Shown piece after piece: positions 8,308 through 16,149 of a DNA stretch of 64,000 nt. Source of the DNA: Streptomyces sp. NBC_01306 (lineage in GTDB: Bacteria > Actinomycetota > Actinomycetes > Streptomycetales > Streptomycetaceae); the NCBI RefSeq assembly GCF_026340465.1, contig NZ_JAPEPC010000001.1:1801501-1865500 (forward strand). Direction: 5' to 3'. The position numbers and the translations under genes were made by a program. The notes beneath the pieces are model-generated. The model saw only the letters and a list, made by a program, of their open reading frames with translations, was not told the origin of the DNA and did no database searches. Position 1 is the first letter of the stretch; every line of letters starts with the position of its first letter.

Positions 8308-10164
8308 CTAGCCGCGCGGTGGGCCGCCGCGTCCCGCCGAGGTCGCCCCGCGCCCGGGATCTGCCGACCGGGTGCCCTCACCGTCCGGCACGACCGGCTC
8401 GCTCAGGCCCAGGCCTGCGCCTCCGGAGACACCGGCCATCTCGGAGCCCAGCGACTCCGGCGACAGCACCCGGTGCTTGCGGCCCACCCTGCCCGTCAGC
8501 AGCGAGGAGAGCGCGGCCACCAGGCAGGCCGCCACCGCGAACCAGAAGGCGATGACCAGCCCCTGGTGGAAGGGGCCGGAGATCAGATGCGGGAAGAACT
8601 CCTTACTGGTGAGGTGCTTGCCGCCGTCCGGCAGCTTGGTCAGATGGTCCCCGAGGAGCTGCTGAAGGGGGTTGTAGCCGAGGAAGGCCGCGAAGAGCAC
8701 GGCGATCGGCGGGAGTTGGGACACCTGCGTGGCCTCGGCGCCGGGCACGCCCTGCGACACCAGACCGTCGTGCATCGCGCTCGGCAGGCTGTGCGAGAGG
8801 CCCGCGATCATCAGGCTGAAGAAGATGCCGATCGACAGGACCATCGCGGAGTTCTGGAAGGTCGCGGTCATCCCGGATCCGGCGCCGCGCGACTCGGCGG
8901 GGACGGCGTTCATGATCTCGGCCCGGTTCGGTGAGGCGAAGAGGCCGGAGCCCACGCCGTTGACCACCAGCAGCAGCGCGAAGATCCAGTAGTGGAAGTC
9001 GGTGGGCAGCGTCATCAGCGCCAGGAAGCTCACCGCGGTGAGCAGCGCGCCGCCGACCGTGAAGGGCCGCGCCCCGAGCCGGTCCGAGAGCCAGCCCGAG
9101 AGCGGGGCCGAGAGCAGGAAGCCGACGGTCAGCGGGATCATGTAGATACCCGCCCAGAGCGGGGTCTTCTCGAAGCTGTAGCCGTGCAGGGGCAGCCAGA
9201 TCCCCTGGAGCCAGATGATCAGCATGAACTGGAGGCCGCCGCGCCCCAGCGCGGTCAGCAGGCTGGCGATGTTGCCCGCGGTGAAGGCCCGCAGCCGGAA
9301 GAGCGAGAGCCGGAAGAGCGGCTCGGCCACCTGTGTCTCGATCCAGACGAACGCCCCCAGCACGACCACCCCGCCGATCAGCGCGGCCAGCACCCACGGG
9401 TTGAGCCAGCCCATGGTGCTGCCGCCGTAGGGCTGGATGCCGTACGTGATGCCGACCAGTACCGAGATCAGCCCGACGGCGAACGTGACATTGCCCCACC
9501 AGTCCATCCGCGCCTTGGCCCGCACCCCGGTGTCGTGGAGCTTCAGATACGCCCAGATGGTGCCGAAGACGCCGAACGGCACCGACACAAGGAAGATCAT
9601 CTTCCAGTTCACCGGGGCCAGCACACCGCCCAGGATCAGCCCGAGGAACGAACCGGCGATGGCGGCGATGGAGTTGATGCCCAGCGCCGTACCGCGCTGG
9701 TTCGCCGGGAACGCGTCGGTGAGGATCGCCGTGGAGTTGGCGAAGAGCAGCGCACCGCCGACCCCCTGCGCGATGCGCCAGCCGATGAGCCAGAGCGCGC
9801 CCGCGCTGCCGTCCATCCAGGTGACCGAGAGCATGACCGAGCAGAGCGTGAAGGCGGCGAAGCCGAGGTTGTACATACGGACCCGGCCGAACATGTCGCC
9901 GAGCCTGCCGAAGGTGACCACCAGCACCGCGGTGACCACCATGAAGCCCATCAGCATCCAGAGCAGATAGCTGGTGTTCGCGGAGTCCAGCGGGTCAAGA
10001 TGAATGCCGCGGAAGATGTCCGGAAGCGCGATCAGCACGATCGACTGATTGATCATCACCATCAGCACGCCGAGCGTGGTGTTCGACAGCGCGATCCACT
10101 TGTAGTGCTCCCCCGGTCCGGCCGGGGGCGACGACTCTGCGGGTATTCGACCGGTCATGCCCAC
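8308..10164 (-). CDS. DHA2-family MFS multidrug exporter (14 TM)
   Basis: 618 residues with about 14 hydrophobic helices, as in EmrB/QacA-type drug:proton antiporters of the inner membrane. Visible marks are the motif A region GRLGDMFGRVRMYNLG, LIGWRIAQGVGGALLFANS (motif B) and, in the fifth helix, IAAIAGSFLGLILGGVL (motif C, antiporter signature). A hydrophilic loop with LTSKEFFPHL precedes the last helix. GTG 10164 is preceded by AGGGGA at about 9 nt; ATG 10158 is two codons later. No regulator gene adjoins it, but a palindrome lies in its promoter region. The substrate cannot be deduced. Confidence 0.9.
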   Translation of the reverse strand: MGMTGRIPAESSPPAGPGEHYKWIALSNTTLGVLMVMINQSIVLIALPDIFRGIHLDPLDSANTSYLLWMLMGFMVVTAVLVVTFGRLGDMFGRVRMYNLGFAAFTLCSVMLSVTWMDGSAGALWLIGWRIAQGVGGALLFANSTAILTDAFPANQRGTALGINSIAAIAGSFLGLILGGVLAPVNWKMIFLVSVPFGVFGTIWAYLKLHDTGVRAKARMDWWGNVTFAVGLISVLVGITYGIQPYGGSTMGWLNPWVLAALIGGVVVLGAFVWIETQVAEPLFRLSLFRLRAFTAGNIASLLTALGRGGLQFMLIIWLQGIWLPLHGYSFEKTPLWAGIYMIPLTVGFLLSAPLSGWLSDRLGARPFTVGGALLTAVSFLALMTLPTDFHYWIFALLLVVNGVGSGLFASPNRAEIMNAVPAESRGAGSGMTATFQNSAMVLSIGIFFSLMIAGLSHSLPSAMHDGLVSQGVPGAEATQVSQLPPIAVLFAAFLGYNPLQQLLGDHLTKLPDGGKHLTSKEFFPHLISGPFHQGLVIAFWFAVAACLVAALSSLLTGRVGRKHRVLSPESLGSEMAGVSGGAGLGLSEPVVPDGEGTRSADPGRGATSAGRGGPPRG

Positions 10165-10487
10165 GATGCACGTTCCCCTCTGCGCGCGCCCCTGCCCGCC
10201 GACACCGGTGGACACGGGTCGTTAGTTGACGCAAGCAATCTAACTCTTGTAGGTGGCATCCACATTTCGTGGCGGCGGGAAGATCCGCTCGCAGGCCGGG
10301 GCGGTGCGCCCCCTTTACCCCTCGCGCCCCAGAGGCCACGAGCGGCGATGCGCGGGCGCGAGGTCCGGAACCTCCAGCAAAGATGCACGTCAGGCGGCAC
10401 ACGACCCGGCGCTCCATGGATTCGGCGGGGGCGCGGGCGCGGGGCGCACGACCCTGTCATGGGTCGTACACATATTTGATTTATGAC
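10165..10487. other. Intergenic region upstream of the MFS exporter
   Basis: 323 bp with the exporter promoter and candidate operator near 10220-10245. The rest is GC-rich and then AT-richer around 10465-10490, just downstream of the next minus-strand gene. No gene or hairpin stands out. Confidence 0.35.
10222..10243. promoter_or_regulatory. Candidate operator upstream of MFS exporter
   Basis: Imperfect inverted repeat with half-sites TTAGTTG and CAATCTAA (a one-base bulge) around ACGCAAG. Its position, 58-79 bp upstream of the exporter start, and its TTG/CAA content resemble MarR-type operators that control DHA2 exporters in actinobacteria. The regulator would have to be encoded elsewhere. 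Confidence 0.4.
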
Positions 10488-11573
10488 TCAGGTCACAGAT
10501 CTGCCATAGCGGGCGGCCATCGCATGGAAGACCTCCTTGGGCTCCCAGCCGAGTCCGGCGTACGGCGAGTCCGGAGCCCCCGCAGCCGAACCCCCCGGAG
10601 CGGTACCCCTGGCAGCTGAACCGCCGAGCACCGGTGCATCCAGCATCTTCACCACGCCGTACGCGGCCATGTCCAGGTCATGGCGGGGGTCGTCGGGGCG
10701 GTGCGGTGCTCCGTAACCGGCGAAGCTGAACCAGAACGCCGCGTCGAAGCCCTCCTCTTCGAACACCGTGAGCAACTCGTCGAAGTAGCGGACCTGTTCC
10801 CCCTCGTCCCGGGTGTACTCGCCGTCGAGCGCAGGGGGTTGCGCCTGCTCGTCGACGATCGTCCAGCCGGTGCCGCCCCGCAGGCCCGCGCCCCGGTAGG
10901 TGCAGCAGCCGAACTCCGTTGCCACCACGGGCTTTCCGTGTGCCAAGTGCCCGCGGACCTCTTCCCGGAAGTGCTGCTCGTTGTGCGCGGCGCGGTAGGC
11001 GTCCACACCCACGATGTCGAAGGGCGTCCAGTCGATCCGCTCCCAGGGGCCCGACGCATAACTCAGCCGGCCGCCGAAACGCGGCCGTACGGCTTCGGCC
11101 GTCTCCCGGAGGAACCCTCCGAGCTTCTCCATCGCCTCCGTGTACAGCGCGCGCCGGTCCCCTCCGGCGGCTCCCTTCAGCACCGCCATCCGCTCGAACA
11201 GGGTCGCCCCCGCGAAGAATCCGTGGTTGAAGAGGGTGATCTCGCAGCCGGTGACATAGACGGTTTCGGCACCGGTACGCCGTACCGCTTCCGCCCGGTC
11301 CGCGCAGTCGAGCAGGACGTCGCGCAGGGCGTCGGGCCGCAGACCGCAGGGGAAGGGCGCGAACCAGACCTCCAGACCGGCGGCGGCCGCGGCCTCCGCG
11401 GCGGTCGACAGCCGGTCCGGGTCGCCGCCCGAGACCCGGACCGCGTCACAGTGCAGCTCGTCGGCGATGATCCGCATCTCGCGGCGGACGACGCCGGGGT
11501 CGAAGTCCTGACGTGAGATCTCCTCGCCGATCGGGGTGAATCCGGTGTCGTAGTTGATGCCGTGGCGTCGCAT
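10488..11573 (-). CDS. Glycoside-hydrolase-like TIM-barrel protein
   Basis: 361 residues with the pattern of a (beta/alpha)8 glycosidase. Early strands are GINYDTGF and DAVRVSGG, then LEVWFAPFP, TGCEITLFNHG (an acid/base-like Glu near residue 112), WTPFDIVGVDAY and PVVATEFGCCTYRG (a nucleophile-like Glu near 225), and AFWFSFAGYG. There is no signal peptide, so it should be cytoplasmic. I recall relatives carrying an abortive-infection label in some streptomycete annotations; nothing in the sequence supports a phage role. The substrate is unknown. The membrane-protein gene upstream is on the same strand about 95 bp away. Confidence 0.7.
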   Translation of the reverse strand: MRRHGINYDTGFTPIGEEISRQDFDPGVVRREMRIIADELHCDAVRVSGGDPDRLSTAAEAAAAAGLEVWFAPFPCGLRPDALRDVLLDCADRAEAVRRTGAETVYVTGCEITLFNHGFFAGATLFERMAVLKGAAGGDRRALYTEAMEKLGGFLRETAEAVRPRFGGRLSYASGPWERIDWTPFDIVGVDAYRAAHNEQHFREEVRGHLAHGKPVVATEFGCCTYRGAGLRGGTGWTIVDEQAQPPALDGEYTRDEGEQVRYFDELLTVFEEEGFDAAFWFSFAGYGAPHRPDDPRHDLDMAAYGVVKMLDAPVLGGSAARGTAPGGSAAGAPDSPYAGLGWEPKEVFHAMAARYGRSVT

Positions 11574-11667
11574 GGGGCTGCTCTCTCCGTCTCGGGGTCC
11601 GGTATTCCGGCCGTGGGGTGGTGGGTGGCACCGCGTCTCGCTGCCTTGCCGTCTCGCCGTCCCGGCG

Positions 11668-12429
11668 TCAGGCCGCCTGCCCGGTGCCGGTGGCCGTGTT
11701 GATGCCCGTGGCGCCGGTGGAAGTGGGGCGCGCCTGGGCGGCAGCGCCGGTGGAAGCGGGGCGGGCCTGCGCGGTGTCCGCTGTACGGGCGGCCACGTCC
11801 GCCGCCACCAGCTTCTCCATCGGACCCGCCGCGAGTCCGCCGCCCACCAGCATGGCCAGGACCACGAAGCAGCCCATGATCACGTTGCCGAGCCAGACCA
11901 TCGTGTCGACCGGCAGGGAGTACACGGCGATCACCCGGACCACGCACTCGGCGAGCAGGGCGACCCCCCAGACCAGCGAGAACAGCGACTCCAGGCGGCG
12001 GAAGGGCCGGGATTCCACCGAAAGCCGTTCCCACGACGCGGCCTTGTCCTGGCTGCTCTTGACGAGCCAGGGCTTCAGGCCGGCGGACATCAGCGGCCTT
12101 CCGATCAGGACGGAGATCAGCACACCGATGCCGACCGCGCTGCTGCCCGCGCTGTCCTTGACGAGCATCAGCCGCGGGTCACCGGTGAGCATGGTGAGCG
12201 ACAGGCCGACGACGTTGACGAAGAGGATCAGGGCGGCGAGACCGTTGACCCGGCGCTCCTTGACGATGCCCCACACCGTACGCACGGCGGGCAGGGCGCT
12301 GCTCCAGGCGAGGGCGGCGACCGTGCCCATGCCCTCGTGCTTGAGGAGGTAGTAGGCACCCATCGGGATGACGATGTCCACGACCAGCGGACTCATGCTC
12401 TTCTTCGGGTTCTCCGTCGCGTTTTCCAT
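11668..12429 (-). CDS. VC0807-like integral membrane protein
   Basis: 253 residues from ATG 12429. Six or so hydrophobic helices (PLVVDIVIPMGAYYLL, AALILFVNVVGLSLTM, VGIGVLISVLIG, and two more near 150-200) alternate with basic loops. The motif GRPLMSAGL after the third helix is typical of the VC0807/DUF3159-like family of unknown function. The last 50 residues are a low-complexity Ala/Thr/Gly tail with repeats of AQARP(A/T)STGA. Longer frames upstream lack a ribosome site. An 11-bp direct-repeat array lies 90-130 bp upstream. Confidence 0.75.
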   Translation of the reverse strand: MENATENPKKSMSPLVVDIVIPMGAYYLLKHEGMGTVAALAWSSALPAVRTVWGIVKERRVNGLAALILFVNVVGLSLTMLTGDPRLMLVKDSAGSSAVGIGVLISVLIGRPLMSAGLKPWLVKSSQDKAASWERLSVESRPFRRLESLFSLVWGVALLAECVVRVIAVYSLPVDTMVWLGNVIMGCFVVLAMLVGGGLAAGPMEKLVAADVAARTADTAQARPASTGAAAQARPTSTGATGINTATGTGQAA

Positions 12430-12515
12430 GCGTACAGCTTCGCGAGCGGAGGGGGGTCCCCGGCAGATGCAGCTGTCCTCAACCCGGCAGGACATTTGTC
12501 AGTGCCGCGTCCGTG

Positions 12516-12559
12516 ATTCGTCAGCGATTCGTCAGTACTTCGTCAGTACTTCGTCAGTG
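12516..12559. repeat. Four 11-bp tandem direct repeats (possible operator)
   Basis: Units ATTCGTCAGCG, ATTCGTCAGTA, CTTCGTCAGTA and CTTCGTCAGTG follow without gaps. The shared core is TTCGTCAG. The 11-bp period places every copy on the same DNA face. The array is upstream of the VC0807-like gene and downstream of ku. Confidence 0.75.
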
Positions 12560-12587
12560 CCGGAGCATGACCCGGGACGGGCAACCA

Positions 12588-12602
12588 GCCCTGGCGCAGG
12601 GC
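12588..12602 (-). terminator. Small hairpin after ku
   Basis: GCCCTG and CAGGGC pair around GCG, 17 nt after the ku stop, with further GC-rich pairing possible. Modest support. Confidence 0.4.
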
Positions 12603-12618
12603 CGGGTGACGCCGCGTG

Positions 12619-13755
12619 TCACGCCGATGCGCGCTTCTTCCCGCGCGTCCCTGAAGCCCCGCTGCCCGCCGCCGTCTTCTTGGAGCTGCTGCTCCTGGCC
12701 GACGTCCCGCCGGCTGAACTCTTCTTGGCTGTCGTCTTCTTCGCAGCGGTCTTCTTCGCGGTGGTTCTCTTCGCCGCGGCCTTCTTCGGGGCCGCCCGTC
12801 CCGAAGTAGCCTTCTTCTGGGCGGACTTGGGCTTTTCGGTCTCGGCCTTGGTGTGCGCTCCCCCGCCCCCGCCCTTCGCGTCCGCCTTCCGCCTGCCGCC
12901 CGGCCGCAGCTCCCGGACCTCGGCGTCCTCCCCGTCCCCGGTTCCTGCTGCCCCTTCCCCTTCTTCGCCCTCTTCGCCGCGCGTGGACTTGGCTGCCCGC
13001 ACGCTCTTCTCCAGCGCCGACATCAGGTCGATGACCTTGCCCGCACCGGCGTCCGCCGCCGGCTGGGCGGGGGCCTCCTCGCCGGACGTCTTCGCGGCGA
13101 TCAGTTCCTCCACCGCCTCCCGGTAGTCGTCGTGCAGCGAGTCCATCTCGACCTCGCCCAGGGTGTCCATCAGGGTGTCGGCCAGGTCGAGTTCCGCGTC
13201 GCGCACCGTGACGGAGGTTTCCGGGGCTGCCCCTTCGTACGACCTGATCTCGTCCGGCCAGAGCAGGCCGTGCATCGCGATGGCGTCGCCGACGACCCGC
13301 AGCATCCCCAGCCGCTCCCGCCCGCGCAGTGCGAACTTGGCGATGGCGACCCGGCGGCTGCGCTTGAGCGCCTCGCGCAGCAGGGTGTACGGCTTCGCGG
13401 CCGTGGGCCCGCCGGCGACCAGGTAGTAGGCCGCGCCCATCTGCAACGGGTCGATCGAGTCCAGCGGCACGAACGCCACGATGTCGATCGTCTTCGCGGT
13501 CGGCAGCGGCAGCGCGGCCAGGTCCTCATCGGTGATCGGGATCATGGAGCCGTCGTCCGCCTCGTACGCCTTGCCGATCTCGTCGGCGGTCAGCTCCTCG
13601 CCGTCCAGCTCGCAGACCTTCCGGTAGCGGATGCGGCCGCCGTCGGCGGTGTGGATCTGCCGGAAGGAGACCGAGTGGTTCTCGGTGGCGTTCACCAGTT
13701 TGATCGGGATGCTGACGAGGCCGAAGGAGATGGCCCCGTTCCAGATGGATCGCAC
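12619..13755 (-). CDS. ku: Non-homologous end-joining protein Ku
   Basis: 378 residues. Residues 1-255 are a complete bacterial Ku core: MRSIWNGAISFGLVSIPIKL, then IRYRKVCELDGEEL, the MGAAYYLVAGG strand region and VIDLMSALEKSV at the end. The homodimer threads DNA ends and recruits the end-joining polymerase/ligase. From about 260 the protein has an acidic stretch followed by a long Lys/Ala/Ser/Thr tail made of KKTAAKK-type repeats, as in streptomycete Ku; such tails bind DNA. ATG 13755 opens exactly at the conserved start. A LigD-type polymerase gene is 2.4 kb away; no ATP-dependent ligase is in the window. Confidence 0.95.
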   Translation of the reverse strand: MRSIWNGAISFGLVSIPIKLVNATENHSVSFRQIHTADGGRIRYRKVCELDGEELTADEIGKAYEADDGSMIPITDEDLAALPLPTAKTIDIVAFVPLDSIDPLQMGAAYYLVAGGPTAAKPYTLLREALKRSRRVAIAKFALRGRERLGMLRVVGDAIAMHGLLWPDEIRSYEGAAPETSVTVRDAELDLADTLMDTLGEVEMDSLHDDYREAVEELIAAKTSGEEAPAQPAADAGAGKVIDLMSALEKSVRAAKSTRGEEGEEGEGAAGTGDGEDAEVRELRPGGRRKADAKGGGGGAHTKAETEKPKSAQKKATSGRAAPKKAAAKRTTAKKTAAKKTTAKKSSAGGTSARSSSSKKTAAGSGASGTRGKKRASA

Positions 13756-13889
13756 GATGGCTCCTGTCCGTCAGTACGGCACTGTCCTGCCCTGACCAGT
13801 CTCCCGACAGTGCGGCTTCTCTGCCACCGGCTCACTGCGGGGCTACTCCATGGGGGCGCGCGCCGGGCCTGACCGGCCTTGGGTCTTCC

Positions 13890-13913
13890 GTCCGGATCCG
13901 GCCTGATCCGGAC
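13890..13913 (-). terminator. Hairpin between the TetR gene and ku
   Basis: Perfect 9-bp arms GTCCGGATC and GATCCGGAC with loop CGGCCT, 30 nt after the TetR stop. Confidence 0.55.
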
Positions 13914-13942
13914 GTCAGACCCCCTGATCCAAAACGCAGACC

Positions 13943-14515
13943 CTACGGGTGCTCGGACGTCAGGTAGCGGTGGACCGTCGGGGCGAGCCAGTCGACGATC
14001 TCGTCACGGGACATCGCCACCGCGGGCTCGATGCGCAGGACATACCGGGCGAGTGCCATGCCAAGGATCTGCGAGGTGACGAGCGCGGCACGGCGAGGGG
14101 CGTCGGCGGGGTCGGGGCAGACAGCGGCAGCCACCGGTCCGACCTGCCCGGCGAAGATGGCCCGCATCCGCTCGGCCCCCGCCTCATTGGTGACGCCGAC
14201 CCTGAGCAAGCCCGTCAGCACCTCGTCCTGGTCCCAGCGGTCCAGGAAATGCCGGACGAGGACCGCGCCGATGTGCCCGTCCGGCAGTGCGGCCAGGGCG
14301 GGCAGCCGCAGATCGATCGTGCACGCCGCGGCGAACAGCCCCTCCTTGGAGCCGTAGTAGCGCATCACCATCGAGGGGTCGATGCCCGCGTCACGGGCGA
14401 TGGCCCTGATCGTGGCGCGTTCGTATCCGTCGGCGGCGAACCGCTCCCGGGCGGCTTCGAGGATCGCCGCCTTGGTGGTGGCGGCAGATCGGCGCGGGAC
14501 GGAGGAGTCAGACAT
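13943..14515 (-). CDS. TetR-family repressor of the adjacent monooxygenase
   Basis: 190 residues. The N-terminal helix-turn-helix is clear: AAILEAARERFAADGYERAT, IRAIARDAGIDPSMVMRYYG, then SKEGLF (about 17-65). The ligand-binding C-terminal half has the TetR_C pattern seen in many actinobacterial regulators. It is divergent from a flavin monooxygenase gene across 121 bp that contain four near-identical palindromes. TACGCT 7 nt before the ATG suggests a leaderless mRNA starting within the palindrome array, so autorepression is likely. The ligand is unknown, probably an aromatic substrate or product of the monooxygenase. Confidence 0.88.
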   Translation of the reverse strand: MSDSSVPRRSAATTKAAILEAARERFAADGYERATIRAIARDAGIDPSMVMRYYGSKEGLFAAACTIDLRLPALAALPDGHIGAVLVRHFLDRWDQDEVLTGLLRVGVTNEAGAERMRAIFAGQVGPVAAAVCPDPADAPRRAALVTSQILGMALARYVLRIEPAVAMSRDEIVDWLAPTVHRYLTSEHP

Positions 14516-14601
14516 GCCAACGAGCGTAGGCCAACAGGCGTTGACATGCCATCTCGGCCCGCTCTAGCCTTGCCAACAAGCGTTGGCCCACAGGTGTTGG
14601 C
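14516..14601. promoter_or_regulatory. Array of four TetR-type operators
   Basis: Four 16-bp sites share the form GCCAAC-nnnn-GTTGGC. O1 is 14516-14531 (GCCAACGAGCGTAGGC), O2 14530-14545 (GCCAACAGGCGTTGAC), O3 14572-14587 (GCCAACAAGCGTTGGC, perfect) and O4 14586-14601 (GCCCACAGGTGTTGGC). O1/O2 and O3/O4 each overlap by 2 bp, a 14-bp offset, and the two pairs are 56 bp apart. They cover both divergent promoters. Confidence 0.85.
14541..14570 (+). promoter_or_regulatory. Promoter of the flavin monooxygenase gene
   Basis: -35 TTGACA (14541-14546) and -10 TAGCCT (14565-14570) are separated by 18 bp. The -35 overlaps operator O2 and the start point would fall in O3, so bound repressor would block RNA polymerase directly. 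Confidence 0.65.
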
Positions 14602-14636
14602 CAGCAAAGGTCGGCATGTGCCATTCGGAGGCCGCC

Positions 14637-16103
14637 ATGACGGACACGCACAGCACCGGAGCGAACTGCACGGACACCACCGACGTACTGATCGTGGGCG
14701 CCGGCCCCACCGGACTGCTTCTGGCGGGCGACCTCGCAGCCCAGCAGCTGTCGGTCACCGTCATCGAGCGGCGCCTGCCCGGGACGGGCAATCCGACCCG
14801 CGCCTTCGCCGTCCACGCCCGCACCCTTGAGCTGCTCGACGCACGCGGTCTCGCCGACGACCTGATCAGGACCGGCACCCGCATGGAACGGATGCTCCTC
14901 TTCGGCCGCGCCTCGCTCGACCTCACCCGGCTGCGGACCCGATTCCCCTTCCTCCTGATCACCCCGCAGTACGAGGTCGAACACCTGCTGAAGGCCCGCG
15001 CGCTCAAAGCCGGCGTGGACTTCCGCTACGGAACGGAGCTGATCGGCCTCAGCCAGTCCCCCACCGCTGACACCGTCACCGCCGACCTGCGCGGCGCCGA
15101 CGGGACCCGCTCCACCGTCGAGGCCCGGTATCTCACCGGAACGGACGGGGCGCACAGCGCGGTCCGCCGGTCCCTCGGGCTGCCGTTCCCCGGCGAGTCG
15201 GTGATCAGGTCCATGATCCTGGCCGATGTCCGGCTCACCGGGACACCCCCCGAACTGCTCACGGTGAACGGTGTGGGCGACGCCTTCGCCTTCATCGCCC
15301 CGTTCGGCGACGGCTGGTACCGCGTCATGGGCTGGCACCGCACCCGGCAGGCCGACGACAACGATCCCGTGGAGCTCGACGAGTTGCGCGAGATCGCCCG
15401 CCTCGCGCTCGGCACCGACTACGGGATGCACGACGCCCGCTGGCTTTCACGCTTCCACAGCGACGAGCGCCAGGTGCCGGCCTACCGCACCGGCCGGGTC
15501 TTCCTCGCGGGCGACGCCGCCCATGTCCACTCCCCGGCGGGCGGCCAGGGCATGAACACCGGCCTCCAGGACGCGGCGAACCTCTCCTGGAAGCTCGCGG
15601 CCGTCCTGCGCGGGCAGTCCGCCGACCCTGAGAAGCTCCTCGACAGCTACCACGCGGAGAGGCACCCGGTCGGGTCGCAGGTGCTGCGCGCCAGCGGAGC
15701 GATCATCCGTCTCGCCATGGCCGGGACGCCGTGGCAGCGGACGGTGCGCGCCGCCGTCGCCCACCTGCTCTCCGCCGTACGGCCGGCCTCGGACAAGGTC
15801 ATCGGAAGGATCTCCGGCATCGGCATCTCGTACCCCGCCCCCAAGGGCAGCCACCCTCTGACGGGCACCCGGGCACCGGCCCTGCGCCTCGCCGAGGGGC
15901 ACCTGCTGGAGTTGTTACGGGACGGGGCCTTCGTCCTGATCACACCCCCGGACACCCCCGAACACACCGGGCCGGCCCCGCTCGTCCACGCGCACTGGAC
16001 GGACGACCGCGCCACCACCCTGCTTGTCCGTCCCGACGGATACATCGCCTGGGCGGGTACGCGCCCCGCCCCGCAGACCCTGGACGCGGCACTGGGCCGA
16101 TGA
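14637..16103 (+). CDS. FAD-dependent aromatic monooxygenase
   Basis: 488 residues from ATG 14637, which has GGAGG upstream. It is a class A flavin hydroxylase of the PheA/TetX/RdmE type. The FAD Rossmann motif is IVGAGPTGLLLAGDLA (about 16-31), the DG motif is GTDGAHSAVRRSLG, and the second FAD motif is VFLAGDAAHVHSPAGGQGMN (about 286-305). The C-terminal thioredoxin-like extension ends with TLLVRPDGYIAWAGT, as in phenol and rifampicin hydroxylases. It probably oxidises a phenolic or polyketide substrate with NAD(P)H. It is divergent from, and probably repressed by, the TetR protein. Confidence 0.88.
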   Translation: MTDTHSTGANCTDTTDVLIVGAGPTGLLLAGDLAAQQLSVTVIERRLPGTGNPTRAFAVHARTLELLDARGLADDLIRTGTRMERMLLFGRASLDLTRLRTRFPFLLITPQYEVEHLLKARALKAGVDFRYGTELIGLSQSPTADTVTADLRGADGTRSTVEARYLTGTDGAHSAVRRSLGLPFPGESVIRSMILADVRLTGTPPELLTVNGVGDAFAFIAPFGDGWYRVMGWHRTRQADDNDPVELDELREIARLALGTDYGMHDARWLSRFHSDERQVPAYRTGRVFLAGDAAHVHSPAGGQGMNTGLQDAANLSWKLAAVLRGQSADPEKLLDSYHAERHPVGSQVLRASGAIIRLAMAGTPWQRTVRAAVAHLLSAVRPASDKVIGRISGIGISYPAPKGSHPLTGTRAPALRLAEGHLLELLRDGAFVLITPPDTPEHTGPAPLVHAHWTDDRATTLLVRPDGYIAWAGTRPAPQTLDAALGR

Positions 16104-16149
16104 CCGGTCGCCGATACTCACTCTCCGCATTTCGTGGGATTCTCGACAT

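Noticed and set aside
10488..11573. Abortive-infection (phage defence) function for the barrel protein
   Set aside because: The motifs are those of a glycosidase-like TIM barrel and there are no defence genes nearby; the label seems inherited from older annotation.
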